Shown here piece by piece: positions 6,660 through 12,146 of a stretch of DNA of 13,164 bases (positions are counted from its first letter, which is position 1; every line of letters starts with the position of its first letter). The translations under genes and the position numbers were made by a program. A model generated the notes under the pieces. That model saw only the letters and a program-made list of their open reading frames with translations. It was not told where the DNA came from and ran no database searches. Source of the stretch: UBA5420 sp964485345 (GTDB lineage Bacteria > Bacillota > Limnochordia > Darwinibacteriales > Darwinibacteriaceae); the NCBI GenBank assembly GCA_964485345.1, contig CAZAJB010000059.1, positions 1 through 13,164 on the forward strand. Direction: 5' to 3'.

Positions 6660-7520
6660 ATGAAAAAATATATTATCACAACAGAAAGCGGTTCGGATTT
6701 ATCGAAAGAAATTATCGAACGCTATAATATTCAAGTCATTCCAATGCATGTAACTATGGATGATCAAACATATCCAGATGGAAGTTTTGAGGTTCAAAGA
6801 GTTTTTGATTTCTATGAGGAAACAGGAACTCTACCCAAGACATCTGGTTCCACACCTCAAGATCACATAGAAGTTCTCAAAAAGATTTTTGCCAAATATC
6901 CAGATGCACATATAATCCACATTGCCTATTCAGCAGTAACAACCGTTTCCTTCAATTCGGCCAGTATTGCGGCTCAAGATTTTGAAAATGTCTATCTAGT
7001 AGACTCCAAGCATGTGAGTATTGGTGCAGCTGCTATTGTTAAAGAAACTGCTCAATTTATTGAAGACAATCCTAATAAAGATCCTGAAGACATCATTGCT
7101 TTTGTCGAAAACATTCGCGAACGTACCCATATGGTTTTCCTACCTAAAACACTTGTTTATTTAAAGGCTGGCGGTCGTGTCTCAAGCTTGGCCTTTTTTG
7201 GAGCAAATATATTGAAAATTTTCCCAACCGTCAAATTAGAAAATGGGCATTTGGTACCCGGAAAAAAATACCGTGGGTCCTTTGATCGCTCTTTAGAGAA
7301 AATGATCAATGATTTTTTCAAAAGCTATAACATTGATCCTGAGACCGTTCTCATAATAGGTGCTCCTAGTGTCGATGATCATTACAAAGAAGTGATTTAT
7401 GATCTGTTAAAGGAGAATGGTGTGCATCAAGCTAGATGGATGAGAGCTGGTGCTGTGATTTCAAGTCATGGTGGTCCCGGTGCGATTGGCATCGCCGGGA
7501 TTGAAGAACAACTAACTTAG
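6660..7520 (+). CDS. DegV family fatty-acid-binding protein
   Basis: A 286-aa DegV (FakB-like) protein, which in Firmicutes binds a fatty acid for phosphorylation by the FakA kinase and entry into phospholipid synthesis. Family landmarks in order: TTESGSDLS near the N-terminus, IPMHVTMDDQTYPDG, KTSGSTPQ (the T-S-x-S/P fatty-acid-binding loop), IAYSAVTTVSFNSA, VYLVDSKHVSIGAAA, YLKAGGRVS followed by FPTVKLENGHLVPGKKYRG, and the C-terminal VISSHGGPGAIGIA. The length matches the family. ATGs at 6645 and 6648 are also in frame, but GGGGGTC lies just before 6660 and MKKYIITT is the natural start. The gene is intact and looks more AT-rich than the flanking left-hand genes. A decayed arr tail lies directly upstream; no promoter stands out and fakA is not in the window. 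Confidence 0.93.
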   Translation: MKKYIITTESGSDLSKEIIERYNIQVIPMHVTMDDQTYPDGSFEVQRVFDFYEETGTLPKTSGSTPQDHIEVLKKIFAKYPDAHIIHIAYSAVTTVSFNSASIAAQDFENVYLVDSKHVSIGAAAIVKETAQFIEDNPNKDPEDIIAFVENIRERTHMVFLPKTLVYLKAGGRVSSLAFFGANILKIFPTVKLENGHLVPGKKYRGSFDRSLEKMINDFFKSYNIDPETVLIIGAPSVDDHYKEVIYDLLKENGVHQARWMRAGAVISSHGGPGAIGIAGIEEQLT

Positions 7521-7576
7521 AATACAAGAAAACCTATGCAGGGCAAATCCGGTGCATATGACAGTTCCCGAAGTAG

Positions 7577-7735
7577 TGAGCTGAATGCCATGATGTTTCT
7601 ATGTTTGCCCGTGTTGAGGTTTATAATGTTCTGGCGATCCGGGGTATGGTACTCAACATGTCGGCCTATTTGCCGATTGTAGCAGCTCAATATGAATCTT
7701 TGTCCCGCAGAAACATGCGGGCTTTTTTTGTTCCA
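7577..7735 (+). other. Unassigned open frame between degV and a terminator
   Basis: Frame open from after a TGA at 7577 (ATG at 7601). It reads protein-like for ~35 residues (MFARVEVYNVLAIRGMVLNM, then SAYLPIVAAQYESL) and runs through the terminator hairpin to its stop. No Shine-Dalgarno sequence is present. It could be a remnant of a lost gene, or the region could make a small RNA that ends at the hairpin. I recognise no family. Confidence 0.2.
7704..7729 (+). terminator. Strong rho-independent terminator
   Basis: CCCGCA (7704-7709) and TGCGGG (7716-7721) form a perfect 6-bp GC-rich stem with a GAAACA loop, followed by CTTTTTTTG. It lies ~185 nt after degV, with no clear gene in between, so it may end the degV transcript or an unrecognised small RNA. 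Confidence 0.85.
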
Positions 7736-7749
7736 AGATGAGGGAAATA

Positions 7750-7911
7750 TTGGAAGACAAGGAAAAAAGGCTCGAACATATTCTTAACAGCTCGGTACAA
7801 TGTGAGTACTACAATGCCCAGGGTGGTGCTACGATGAAGCTGAGCGATAACGTTAACACTTTGCTCAAAGACGATCTTGCTGAGGTTTTGAAAAAAGAAC
7901 TAAACCGCTAA
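7750..7911 (+). CDS. Small protein of unknown function, terminator-flanked
   Basis: Encodes 53 aa from a TTG at 7750, or 57 aa from an ATG at 7738. TTG is preferred because GAGGG sits 5 nt before it, whereas the ATG follows the terminator T-run with no ribosome site. The product is charged and probably helical at both ends (EDKEKRLEHILNSSV and VNTLLKDDLAEVLKKELNR), with a central QCEYYNAQGGA. A further start, ATG at 7834 with AGGGTGG upstream, would give 25 aa. The gene is bounded by a strong terminator on each side, so it would need its own promoter within a very short space; I cannot identify one. No family recognised. Confidence 0.45.
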   Translation: MEDKEKRLEHILNSSVQCEYYNAQGGATMKLSDNVNTLLKDDLAEVLKKELNR

Positions 7912-7929
7912 GCGGCGGAAAAGGATCAC

Positions 7930-7967
7930 AGCGTTAGCGCTCGGGTTTTGAGCATTAGCGCTTTTTT
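7930..7967 (+). terminator. Strong rho-independent terminator after the small gene
   Basis: AGCGTTAGCGCTC (7930-7942) pairs with GAGCATTAGCGCT (7950-7962) across a 7-nt GGGTTTT loop. Twelve of 13 positions can pair, including wobble pairs, with a T run (7962-7967) after it. It begins 18 nt after the small gene's stop. Confidence 0.88.
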
Positions 7968-7973
7968 GCATAG

Positions 7974-8366
7974 GAAAAGGAGCTCCTCATCTGGAATACT
8001 TTTTGTGATGCCGAGGTTCGCTCTCTTATAGGAGTTAATGTGGTTCATACGCATGATATCTTCTTGGTCAAAGGAGTCCATAGTGGTTCCCTTGTAGGAC
8101 ACGATCCTCGCAAGGTGCTTGCGAAGCTAAAGGGCCTAAGTCGTAAGGTGGCAAGACTCCTGGAAAAGCGCTTTGTGATGCTCGGTGAGCTTAGCGTTGA
8201 TTTCGCTCTAGACACCGAAGGAAAGGTGTGGATCATCGAGGTCAACGGGAAACCGGATCGAAACCTCTTTTTCGCCTTAAGGGACGAGGAGCTAATCCAA
8301 AGAATCCTCGCAAGACCTCTGGAATATGCCTGTTACCTGGCTAATCAGCCTATTGCTCATGATTAG
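7974..8366 (+). pseudogene. 3' fragment of a YheC/YheD-type ATP-grasp gene (spore coat associated)
   Basis: The frame is open from after a TAG at 7971 to a TAG at 8364. The C-terminal part is clearly YheC/YheD: the helix KVLAKLKGLSRKVARLLEKR, then GELSVDFALDTEGKVWIIEVNGKP. D-F-A-L and E-V-N-G-K-P supply the Asp, Glu and Asn that bind Mg-ATP in ATP-grasp enzymes. Full-length members have roughly 350-450 residues; at most 130 remain and the ATP-binding N-terminal half is missing. A GTG at 8040 with AGGAG 5-6 nt upstream could still start a 108-aa peptide, but that lacks most of the fold. YheC/D proteins are linked to spores in Bacillus, so this supports a spore-forming ancestry. Confidence 0.78.
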
Positions 8367-8375
8367 TGTATGATC

Positions 8376-8411
8376 GCCTAGTGCTACCAGGTGTCAGCAT
8401 CTCCACTAGGC
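8376..8411. repeat. Inverted repeat, 8-bp perfect arms
   Basis: GCCTAGTG (8376-8383) and CACTAGGC (8404-8411) are perfect inverted arms separated by 20 nt, just after the YheC/YheD fragment and before the convergent toxin gene. There is no T run on either side, so it is not a standard terminator. It may be a remnant recombination or IS end; function unknown. Confidence 0.4.
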
Positions 8412-8482
8412 CGGCACCGCGATTCTTTCAAAGTGAAAATAGAAACACAGCCTACAATTTAGATGGCTGCGAATTTACTGGC

Positions 8483-8791
8483 CTAAATTAAATTGAGATA
8501 TTCCCGTCGTCCATCAACTATGGCGTAGATAATCACCAACTTGTCCGCTTCATTAATCCTATAAAACACAAGATGGCGCTCAACAACCAATACCCGATAA
8601 TCCTGTTTCTTTAAAATCGAATACCTAGGAAGACTTCCCAACTTCGGAAACCGCTGAAGCTGATTAATCGCACTTTCAATTTTGCTTAAATACACTAGAG
8701 CCACATCAACAGTCCCTGAATCTTCCGCAATGTAAAATATGACTTCTCGCAGCTGATCCTCTGCCTTATCAGTCCTTAAAATTCTATACAT
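8483..8791 (-). CDS. ParE/RelE-family toxin
   Basis: A 102-aa toxin of the RelE/ParE superfamily. The visible pattern is the N-terminal strand YRILRTDKAEDQLREVIFYI, the helix VYLSKIESAINQLQRFPKLG, and the C-terminal strands PRYSILKKQDYRVLVVERH, LVFYRI and IYAIVDGRREYLNLI. The Y-R-V-L-V-x-x-R-x-L-V-F-Y and V-x-x-x-R-R-x-Y pattern is typical. ParE members poison gyrase and RelE members cut mRNA at ribosomes; sequence alone does not decide which, though the DGRREY ending is common in both. The ATG overlaps the antitoxin end by 8 nt, so the two are translationally coupled. Length and residues look intact. Confidence 0.9.
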   Translation of the reverse strand: MYRILRTDKAEDQLREVIFYIAEDSGTVDVALVYLSKIESAINQLQRFPKLGSLPRYSILKKQDYRVLVVERHLVFYRINEADKLVIIYAIVDGRREYLNLI

Positions 8792-9065
8792 CAGACTTTT
8801 TTCTATCTAATAAAGAAGCACGAAGTTGATCAAAACTATCTTGCATAGAAGCAACACGTCCACTCTTGACGTCTTCTTCCGCTTCAGCAAGTGTTCTTAG
8901 CAACTCAAGCTCCGATTTCATCTGGTTATACTGCTGTAACCCTAACACAGCAGTATCTCCTCTGCCATTCACCGTAATAATCACCGCATTTTTTGACTCC
9001 CTACACTGCATAGAGATCTCGTTATAGTGATTTCTCAAATCGGATGATGGTCTAATTACTTCCAC
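8784..9065 (-). CDS. Phd/YefM-family antitoxin
   Basis: A 93-aa antitoxin from a GTG at 9065. The N-terminal MEVIRPSSDLRNHYNEIS is the Phd/YefM DNA-binding fold start (V-x-x-x-x-x-L-R-x-x-x-x-E-I), followed by AVIITVNGRGDTAVLGLQQY. The C-terminal half (ELELLRTLAEAEEDVKSGRV) is helical and should wrap the toxin. A frame extension to TTG at 9083 is possible, but GGGGTG lies just before the GTG and the family starts there. It precedes the toxin by overlap, the standard order. Antitoxins of this class usually repress their own promoter, and one with consensus boxes lies 35 nt upstream. Confidence 0.9.
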   Translation of the reverse strand: MEVIRPSSDLRNHYNEISMQCRESKNAVIITVNGRGDTAVLGLQQYNQMKSELELLRTLAEAEEDVKSGRVASMQDSFDQLRASLLDRKKSDV

Positions 9066-9099
9066 GCTAACACCCCGTTTCAAATTATTTCGTAGTCAA

Positions 9100-9128
9100 A
9101 TTATATCATCCAATGTCTACAACGTCAA
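9100..9128 (-). promoter_or_regulatory. SigA-type promoter of the toxin-antitoxin operon
   Basis: On the minus strand, TTGACG (9128-9123) and a perfect TATAAT (9105-9100) are spaced by 17 nt. The transcription start would fall near 9093, leaving a leader of ~28 nt to the GTG at 9065. Autoregulation by the antitoxin is expected from the family; I do not see a strong operator palindrome within it. Confidence 0.82.
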
Positions 9129-9155
9129 GATTGCTTGCTCAAATGCTACCTTGAT

Positions 9156-9177
9156 GTTTTCTAAAATGTGAGAAAAC
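9156..9177. repeat. Inverted repeat GTTTTCT / AGAAAAC
   Basis: Perfect 7-bp arms (9156-9162 and 9171-9177) around an 8-nt loop, between the divergent toxin-antitoxin promoter and the DUF3644-like pseudogene. There is no T run. It might be an operator or a terminator relic; nothing in the sequence settles this. Confidence 0.35.
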
Positions 9178-9215
9178 CCACAAAAGAACTTGCCAAAAAA
9201 ACGGAGAGCAGGTCG

Positions 9216-9788
9216 ATGACAAAGAAAAAGACGGAAACTACGATTCGCACTTGATGGAACTACCGATATGGTCACGCCATCTTTGAGAAAAGAATGATCA
9301 GCTATTTCTACGAAGATGATGGAGGCAATGTCAAAACTGTCGACGGTGACGAAAAAGCGTGGGAGATTGGTTCTTGTATGAAGGAATACTATGGATCCGC
9401 AAATCCCCCAGCACGTCAAAACTTAGATTTCATGATTAACTTAGAAATCGATCCATATGTTGGAGGAAAATGTCTTGCAATGCTGTTGAACTTCGACGAA
9501 TTATTGGTGGAAGAGTTTGGTGAACGTTTTGCTTTGCGGGAGTACATGTGTGTTCCACTTCATACCTCCACTCGGCGACTAGAGTACCATTTGGATGCTC
9601 TTAAACCATTCCAGTCAGCCCCGTACACACGTTTGAAGGAATACATAGATGACTTCAGGCGAAATCTGGAACCGGATGTCTAGGGTAATCCCAAGTTCAG
9701 TTTCCGTGTGTTTCTAGTTCCCAAAACCGGTAATAGAGAAACCTCCTTGGATCTAGCTTTGGAGTTCATAAGGTACGGGGTCAGTTGA
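9216..9788 (+). pseudogene. Decayed DUF3644-like gene with two in-frame stops
   Basis: One reading frame from ATG 9216 (GGAG upstream) to TGA 9786 is interrupted only by TGA at 9252 and TAG at 9681. Read through, it gives HAIFEKR, then YFYEDDGGNVKTVDGDEKAW and SCMKEYYG, NPPARQNLDF, and LLNFDELLVEEFGERFALRE. After the TAG come NPKFSFRVFLVPKTGNR and SLDLALEFIRYG. From memory this matches the DUF3644 family block by block. The family normally has ~300+ residues, so the N-terminal ~50 are lost here. Between NLDFMINL and EIDPYVGG about ten residues seem deleted, where I recall relatives having an R-N-K-I-E-H-like motif. The segment 9294-9683 could still be translated but lacks a good ribosome site. 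Confidence 0.65.
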
Positions 9789-9811
9789 ATGTAGTTGTAT
9801 CGATAAAAACA

Positions 9812-9840
9812 TTGACAAATAAATTTGTGAAAACTATAAT
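9812..9840 (+). promoter_or_regulatory. Consensus SigA promoter before the orphan antitoxin
   Basis: A perfect TTGACA (9812-9817), a 17-nt spacer and a perfect TATAAT (9835-9840). Transcription should start near 9847, giving a ~45-nt leader to the ATG at 9892, with AGAGGTG as ribosome site. This is as strong as a basal promoter can look, which fits an antitoxin promoter that is normally held down by autorepression. Confidence 0.88.
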
Positions 9841-9891
9841 TTAATTACCAAACATTGAACATCTGGTGGTGAACGGAAAGAGGTGTAGCAA

Positions 9892-10218
9892 ATGCTTGAG
9901 AAAGACATGCGTGGTCTCATGGAGTCAATTATCCCCATATCACGTTTTAATAAGGGTGAAGCAGGCAAGATCTTTGAAGAAGTAGCCAAGAGCGGGACCA
10001 AGATTGTTGTGAAGAACAACAAGCCAACCTGCGTTCTCATTGATCCCAAGAAGTATACAGAACTGATGGAAATGATAGAGGACTTTCTATTGCTTGCGGA
10101 AGCAGAGGAGCGTACGAAGTCGCCTAAGCCATCCGATTTTGTTAGCTATGAAGATGCGATGAAAGAATTCGGAGTTGATCCAGCGGAATTAGATGACATT
10201 GATGTGGAGATCGAGTAA
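9892..10218 (+). CDS. Phd/YefM-type antitoxin without a working toxin
   Basis: A 108-aa protein with a typical Phd/YefM N-terminal domain: IIPISRFNKGEAGKIFEEV, then KSGTKIVVKNNKPTCVLIDP followed by KKYTELMEMIEDFLLLAEAEER. The C-terminal SYEDAMKEFGVDPAELDDID is the acidic segment that would contact the toxin; the pattern 'S.eea..elGid..el' is common in RelB/Phd-like partners of RelE toxins. ATG at 9892 with AGAGGTG 7 nt upstream. The toxin frame that follows (overlap TAATG) is stopped at codon 15, so only the antitoxin remains. It may still autoregulate or neutralise a related toxin elsewhere (inference); it does not belong to the same subgroup as the 93-aa antitoxin at 8784. Confidence 0.88.
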   Translation: MLEKDMRGLMESIIPISRFNKGEAGKIFEEVAKSGTKIVVKNNKPTCVLIDPKKYTELMEMIEDFLLLAEAEERTKSPKPSDFVSYEDAMKEFGVDPAELDDIDVEIE

Positions 10219-10262
10219 TGGCGTGGTCTATCGAATTGAATGAAGAGGAATTCGGTCGCTAG
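10218..10262 (+). pseudogene. RelE-family toxin gene stopped at codon 15
   Basis: The ATG overlaps the antitoxin stop (TAATG), the normal arrangement for a RelB/Phd-RelE pair. The product begins MAWSIEL, as many RelE toxins do (MAWxIELS...KxLKKL), but ends NEEEFGR-stop. No RelE sequence can be followed in any frame downstream, so the body of the gene has been deleted rather than merely stopped. Confidence 0.6.
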
Positions 10263-10289
10263 AATACGGCTGCCACAAGTGGTGGCGGG

Positions 10290-10385
10290 ATGCAGCTTCA
10301 CGATGGCTCCCACATTATTTCAGAGAACATAATCAGCCAGAATAATATCGTTGTAAAAATCCAGGAGGTGAGTCAGTATGAATAA
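10290..10385 (+). other. 31-codon frame overlapping the arr start
   Basis: ATG at 10290 to TAA at 10383, crossing the arr ATG at 10378. It lies in the same frame as the stopped toxin start. The product (MQLHDGSHIISENIISQNNI, then VVKIQEVSQYE) is not a known family to me, and no good ribosome site precedes it. It could be a leader peptide for arr or a leftover of another gene; chance is also possible. Confidence 0.2.
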
Positions 10386-10794
10386 CAAGCATGATGTCTT
10401 AGATAAGGGGCCATTCTTTCATGGTACTAAAGCAGAACTCAAAATTGGAGATTTGTTAGGGCCACAGCATTTATCGAATCATGAAGATAGAAAATCCAAC
10501 TATATATATTTTACTGCAACATTAGATGCCGCTAGATGGGGTGCCGAATTAGCAAGAACAAAATCAAAAGAGAGAATTTATATTGTAGAACCATTAGGTG
10601 ATTTTGAAAATGATCCGAACTTAACTGACAAAAGGTTTCCTGGAAACCCAACACGTTCCTATAGGTCTAAATCTCCTTTGAAAGTAATAGCTGAATTAGG
10701 TTCGTGGGAAAGACATTCGGAGGAACAAATCAATAATATGCATGCGTCCTTGAGAAAGTTGCGGGAAGACGGAAAAGCTGTAATCATTGATTGA
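10378..10794 (+). CDS. arr: NAD(+)--rifampin ADP-ribosyltransferase
   Basis: An intact 138-aa Arr enzyme, which inactivates rifamycin antibiotics by transferring ADP-ribose from NAD+ to the drug. Visible signatures: PFFHGTKAELKIGDLL (H15 in the H-G-T motif), NYIYFTATLDAARWGAELA (Tyr of the YxYF motif), IYIVEPLGDFENDPNLTDKR (D84) and FPGNPTRSYRS. The His, Tyr and Asp match the three catalytic positions reported for mycobacterial Arr. The length is standard. AGGAGGTGA lies 6 nt before the ATG, an excellent ribosome site. Such genes occur both in environmental chromosomes and on mobile elements. A diverged 3' remnant of a second copy lies at 6517-6621. The stretch after the stop (GGCGGACACTTAATGGAGGG) has no clear terminator. 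Confidence 0.95.
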   Translation: MNNKHDVLDKGPFFHGTKAELKIGDLLGPQHLSNHEDRKSNYIYFTATLDAARWGAELARTKSKERIYIVEPLGDFENDPNLTDKRFPGNPTRSYRSKSPLKVIAELGSWERHSEEQINNMHASLRKLREDGKAVIID

Positions 10795-10893
10795 GTTTGT
10801 GAGCCAAAGAAGACCCCAGGCGGACACTTAATGGAGGGTGTCGGGAGTATAAATAGGGAGTATGGACCATTTACACAAAATTCATTACACTCT

Positions 10894-11193
10894 CTAACCT
10901 ATATTTTCGCCTTCTCTAATCCCCCGGAAGAAGTTCTGAAACGCCCGTTCAACTCGTCTTGAAACATCTTGCAACACTTGACTATGGACTTCTTTTAATG
11001 CCGGAACGTACTTTTTACGTTCTGGGAGTGTTTTGTTCTGATCATACTGCGAAAGGCCTTTGCCTGTTTCTTCATAGTGGAGTTTCCGTTCTGCTAAGAG
11101 TCTATTGTACAGAAGATGACACCGCTCTAGGGTGAAGTCAATATTTTCCCTTTGCTCCTTATGTGGATGTTTCGTGAAACGAAACTCCGAGGT
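10894..11193 (-). pseudogene. N-terminal remnant of a TnpB (IS200/IS605 OrfB) gene
   Basis: Minus-strand frame ending at TAG 10896-10894. It reads TSEFRFTKHPHKEQRENI, DFTLERCHLLYNRLLAERKL, GKGLSQYDQNKTLPERKKYV, ALKEVHSQVLQDVSRRVERA and FQNFFRGIREGE. This is the typical TnpB/OrfB N-terminal block (R.yPt..Q...i...l...r.lYN..L.er...y...gk.ls..d..k.LpelK...p.l..v.sqvlqdv..rv..AF..FFr). No proper start codon is found, and the protein stops after ~95 residues, before the RuvC-like catalytic domain and zinc finger. It therefore cannot act as an RNA-guided nuclease. A tandem pair of perfect stem-loops overlaps its 5' end. Confidence 0.82.
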
Positions 11194-11211
11194 GCATGTA
11201 AAACATGCACC
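11169..11211. repeat. Two tandem perfect stem-loops at the 5' end of the tnpB remnant
   Basis: GTTTCGT (11169-11175) and ACGAAAC (11179-11185) form 7-bp arms around GAA. Five bases later GGTGCATGT (11191-11199) and ACATGCACC (11203-11211) form 9-bp arms around AAA. Both are perfect. Subterminal hairpins are the ends recognised by IS200/IS605 transposases, so this may be an element end. Confidence 0.55.
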
Positions 11212-11339
11212 ATTGGGTACATCCGATACTTAAACGTGATCAATATTGCACCCCCTCGTAGCCGTTAAATCTTGGGAACCTTTGTTCTATAACTTCGACT
11301 ACTCCGAGAGGATTTCCTGCATCAACTCAAACTTATTTC

Positions 11340-11434
11340 TCTACTGGTCGGGCACTAATACCTACGCTAAGCATGGCTTAGCGTACCACAATTCATCCCG
11401 CCAGTTATAGAACTGGGGGTCTTCTTGTGGGTTT
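11340..11434 (+). mobile_element. Probable IS200/IS605-type element end (omega-RNA-like stem-loops)
   Basis: A perfect 10-bp stem (TACGCTAAGC 11363-11372 with GCTTAGCGTA 11376-11385, loop ATG) is followed by ATTCATCCC and a second stem (CCAGTT 11401-11406 with AACTGG 11411-11416, loop ATAG), then TCTTCTTGTGGG and TTTAGGATAA. This order resembles the right end downstream of TnpB genes in clostridial IS605/IS1341-type elements, where the end also encodes the 3' part of the omega RNA. That match is from memory. Its plus-strand orientation does not fit the minus-strand tnpB remnant beside it, so rearrangement or two elements are implied. Confidence 0.5.
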
Positions 11435-11539
11435 AGGATAAGACGGAGACCTCTAAGCCGGTGAATTCGTAATCCTAGGCGACACGGCCTCAGGTTGTTG
11501 TTCATCGTAGATCATCATGGCTCGTTAGGAGGAACGTTG

Positions 11540-11965
11540 ATGTCTGGAAAAACCAAAATCATGTTTCTGTGTACCGGCAACTCGTGTCGCAGTCAGATGG
11601 CGGAGGGCTTGGCTAAAAAGTTTGGTGGAGATAAGGTGGAGATTTACAGCGCGGGATTAGAAGCACACGGACTTAATCCTAGAGCAGTCAAGGTGATGGC
11701 CGAAATTGGGATAGATATAGCCCCGAATACATCGGACGAAATTGATCCATTGCTGTTGAGTCAGATGGATTACGCCATCACCCTTTGTGGGGATGCCGAA
11801 GAGAGGTGTCCACTTACTCCACCAACCGTCAAGAAGCTCCATTTACCGTTTCCAGATCCAGCGAAGGCCACAGGCCCTGAGGAAGAAATCATGGAGCAGT
11901 TTCGATCGGTCAGGGATGCGATCGCCAAACGCATCAGAGAGTTCCTGGCCGAAGAGGTCATATGA
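11540..11965 (+). CDS. arsC: Thioredoxin-dependent arsenate reductase (ArsC, LMW-phosphatase family)
   Basis: A 141-aa ArsC of the pI258/Bacillus type, reducing arsenate to arsenite. The phosphate-binding loop is C11-T-G-N-S-C-R17-S (C-x5-R). The two resolving cysteines are in L-C83-G-D-A-E-E-R-C90-P, with the C-x6-C spacing of Cys82/Cys89 in S. aureus ArsC, and the general acid is D106 in F-P-D-P-A. These cysteines separate it from plain tyrosine phosphatases. ATG at 11540 with GGAGG 7 nt upstream; a frame extension to 11495 has no support. It stands alone: no arsR, arsB/acr3 or arsenite exporter in the window, and a strong terminator follows at once. Some clostridial relatives may have lost the activity, but all key residues are present. 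Confidence 0.92.
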   Translation: MSGKTKIMFLCTGNSCRSQMAEGLAKKFGGDKVEIYSAGLEAHGLNPRAVKVMAEIGIDIAPNTSDEIDPLLLSQMDYAITLCGDAEERCPLTPPTVKKLHLPFPDPAKATGPEEEIMEQFRSVRDAIAKRIREFLAEEVI

Positions 11966-11998
11966 CTTTAGGCATCTTCAGGAGAGCATCATGTTCTA

Positions 11999-12025
11999 AG
12001 CCTTCCTTATGGAGGGCTTTTTTTT
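11999..12025 (+). terminator. Strong rho-independent terminator of arsC
   Basis: AGCCTTCC (11999-12006) pairs with GGAGGGCT (12011-12018), 8 bp with one wobble pair, around a TTAT loop. A run of eight T follows (12018-12025). It begins 33 nt after the arsC stop. Confidence 0.92.
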
Positions 12026-12146
12026 GCTCTAAACAAATCGAGTGAAAATCTGCCTTACGATCTGCACAGGGTCTGTAGTCTTGGATCTTGGTACATTAGT
12101 CCATTAGGTGAACCCACAAAGGGTACAATCGCATAAACATCACGCT

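Noticed and set aside
9117..9419. 100-codon minus-strand frame across the start of the DUF3644-like pseudogene.
   Set aside because: The translation has no family character, while the opposite strand shows clear protein blocks; it also covers the toxin-antitoxin promoter.
10990..11045. Stem-loop around CTTTTT (GAACGTA and TACGTTC arms) that at first looked like a LexA box or terminator.
   Set aside because: It lies inside tnpB coding sequence (LPERKKYV) and has the wrong spacing for a LexA operator; it is best explained by codons.
11286..11414. GTTCTATAAC at ~11286 is the reverse complement of GTTATAGAAC at ~11405, suggesting long-range pairing.
   Set aside because: The second copy already forms a local hairpin, and such a 10-nt match near a palindrome is weak evidence on its own.
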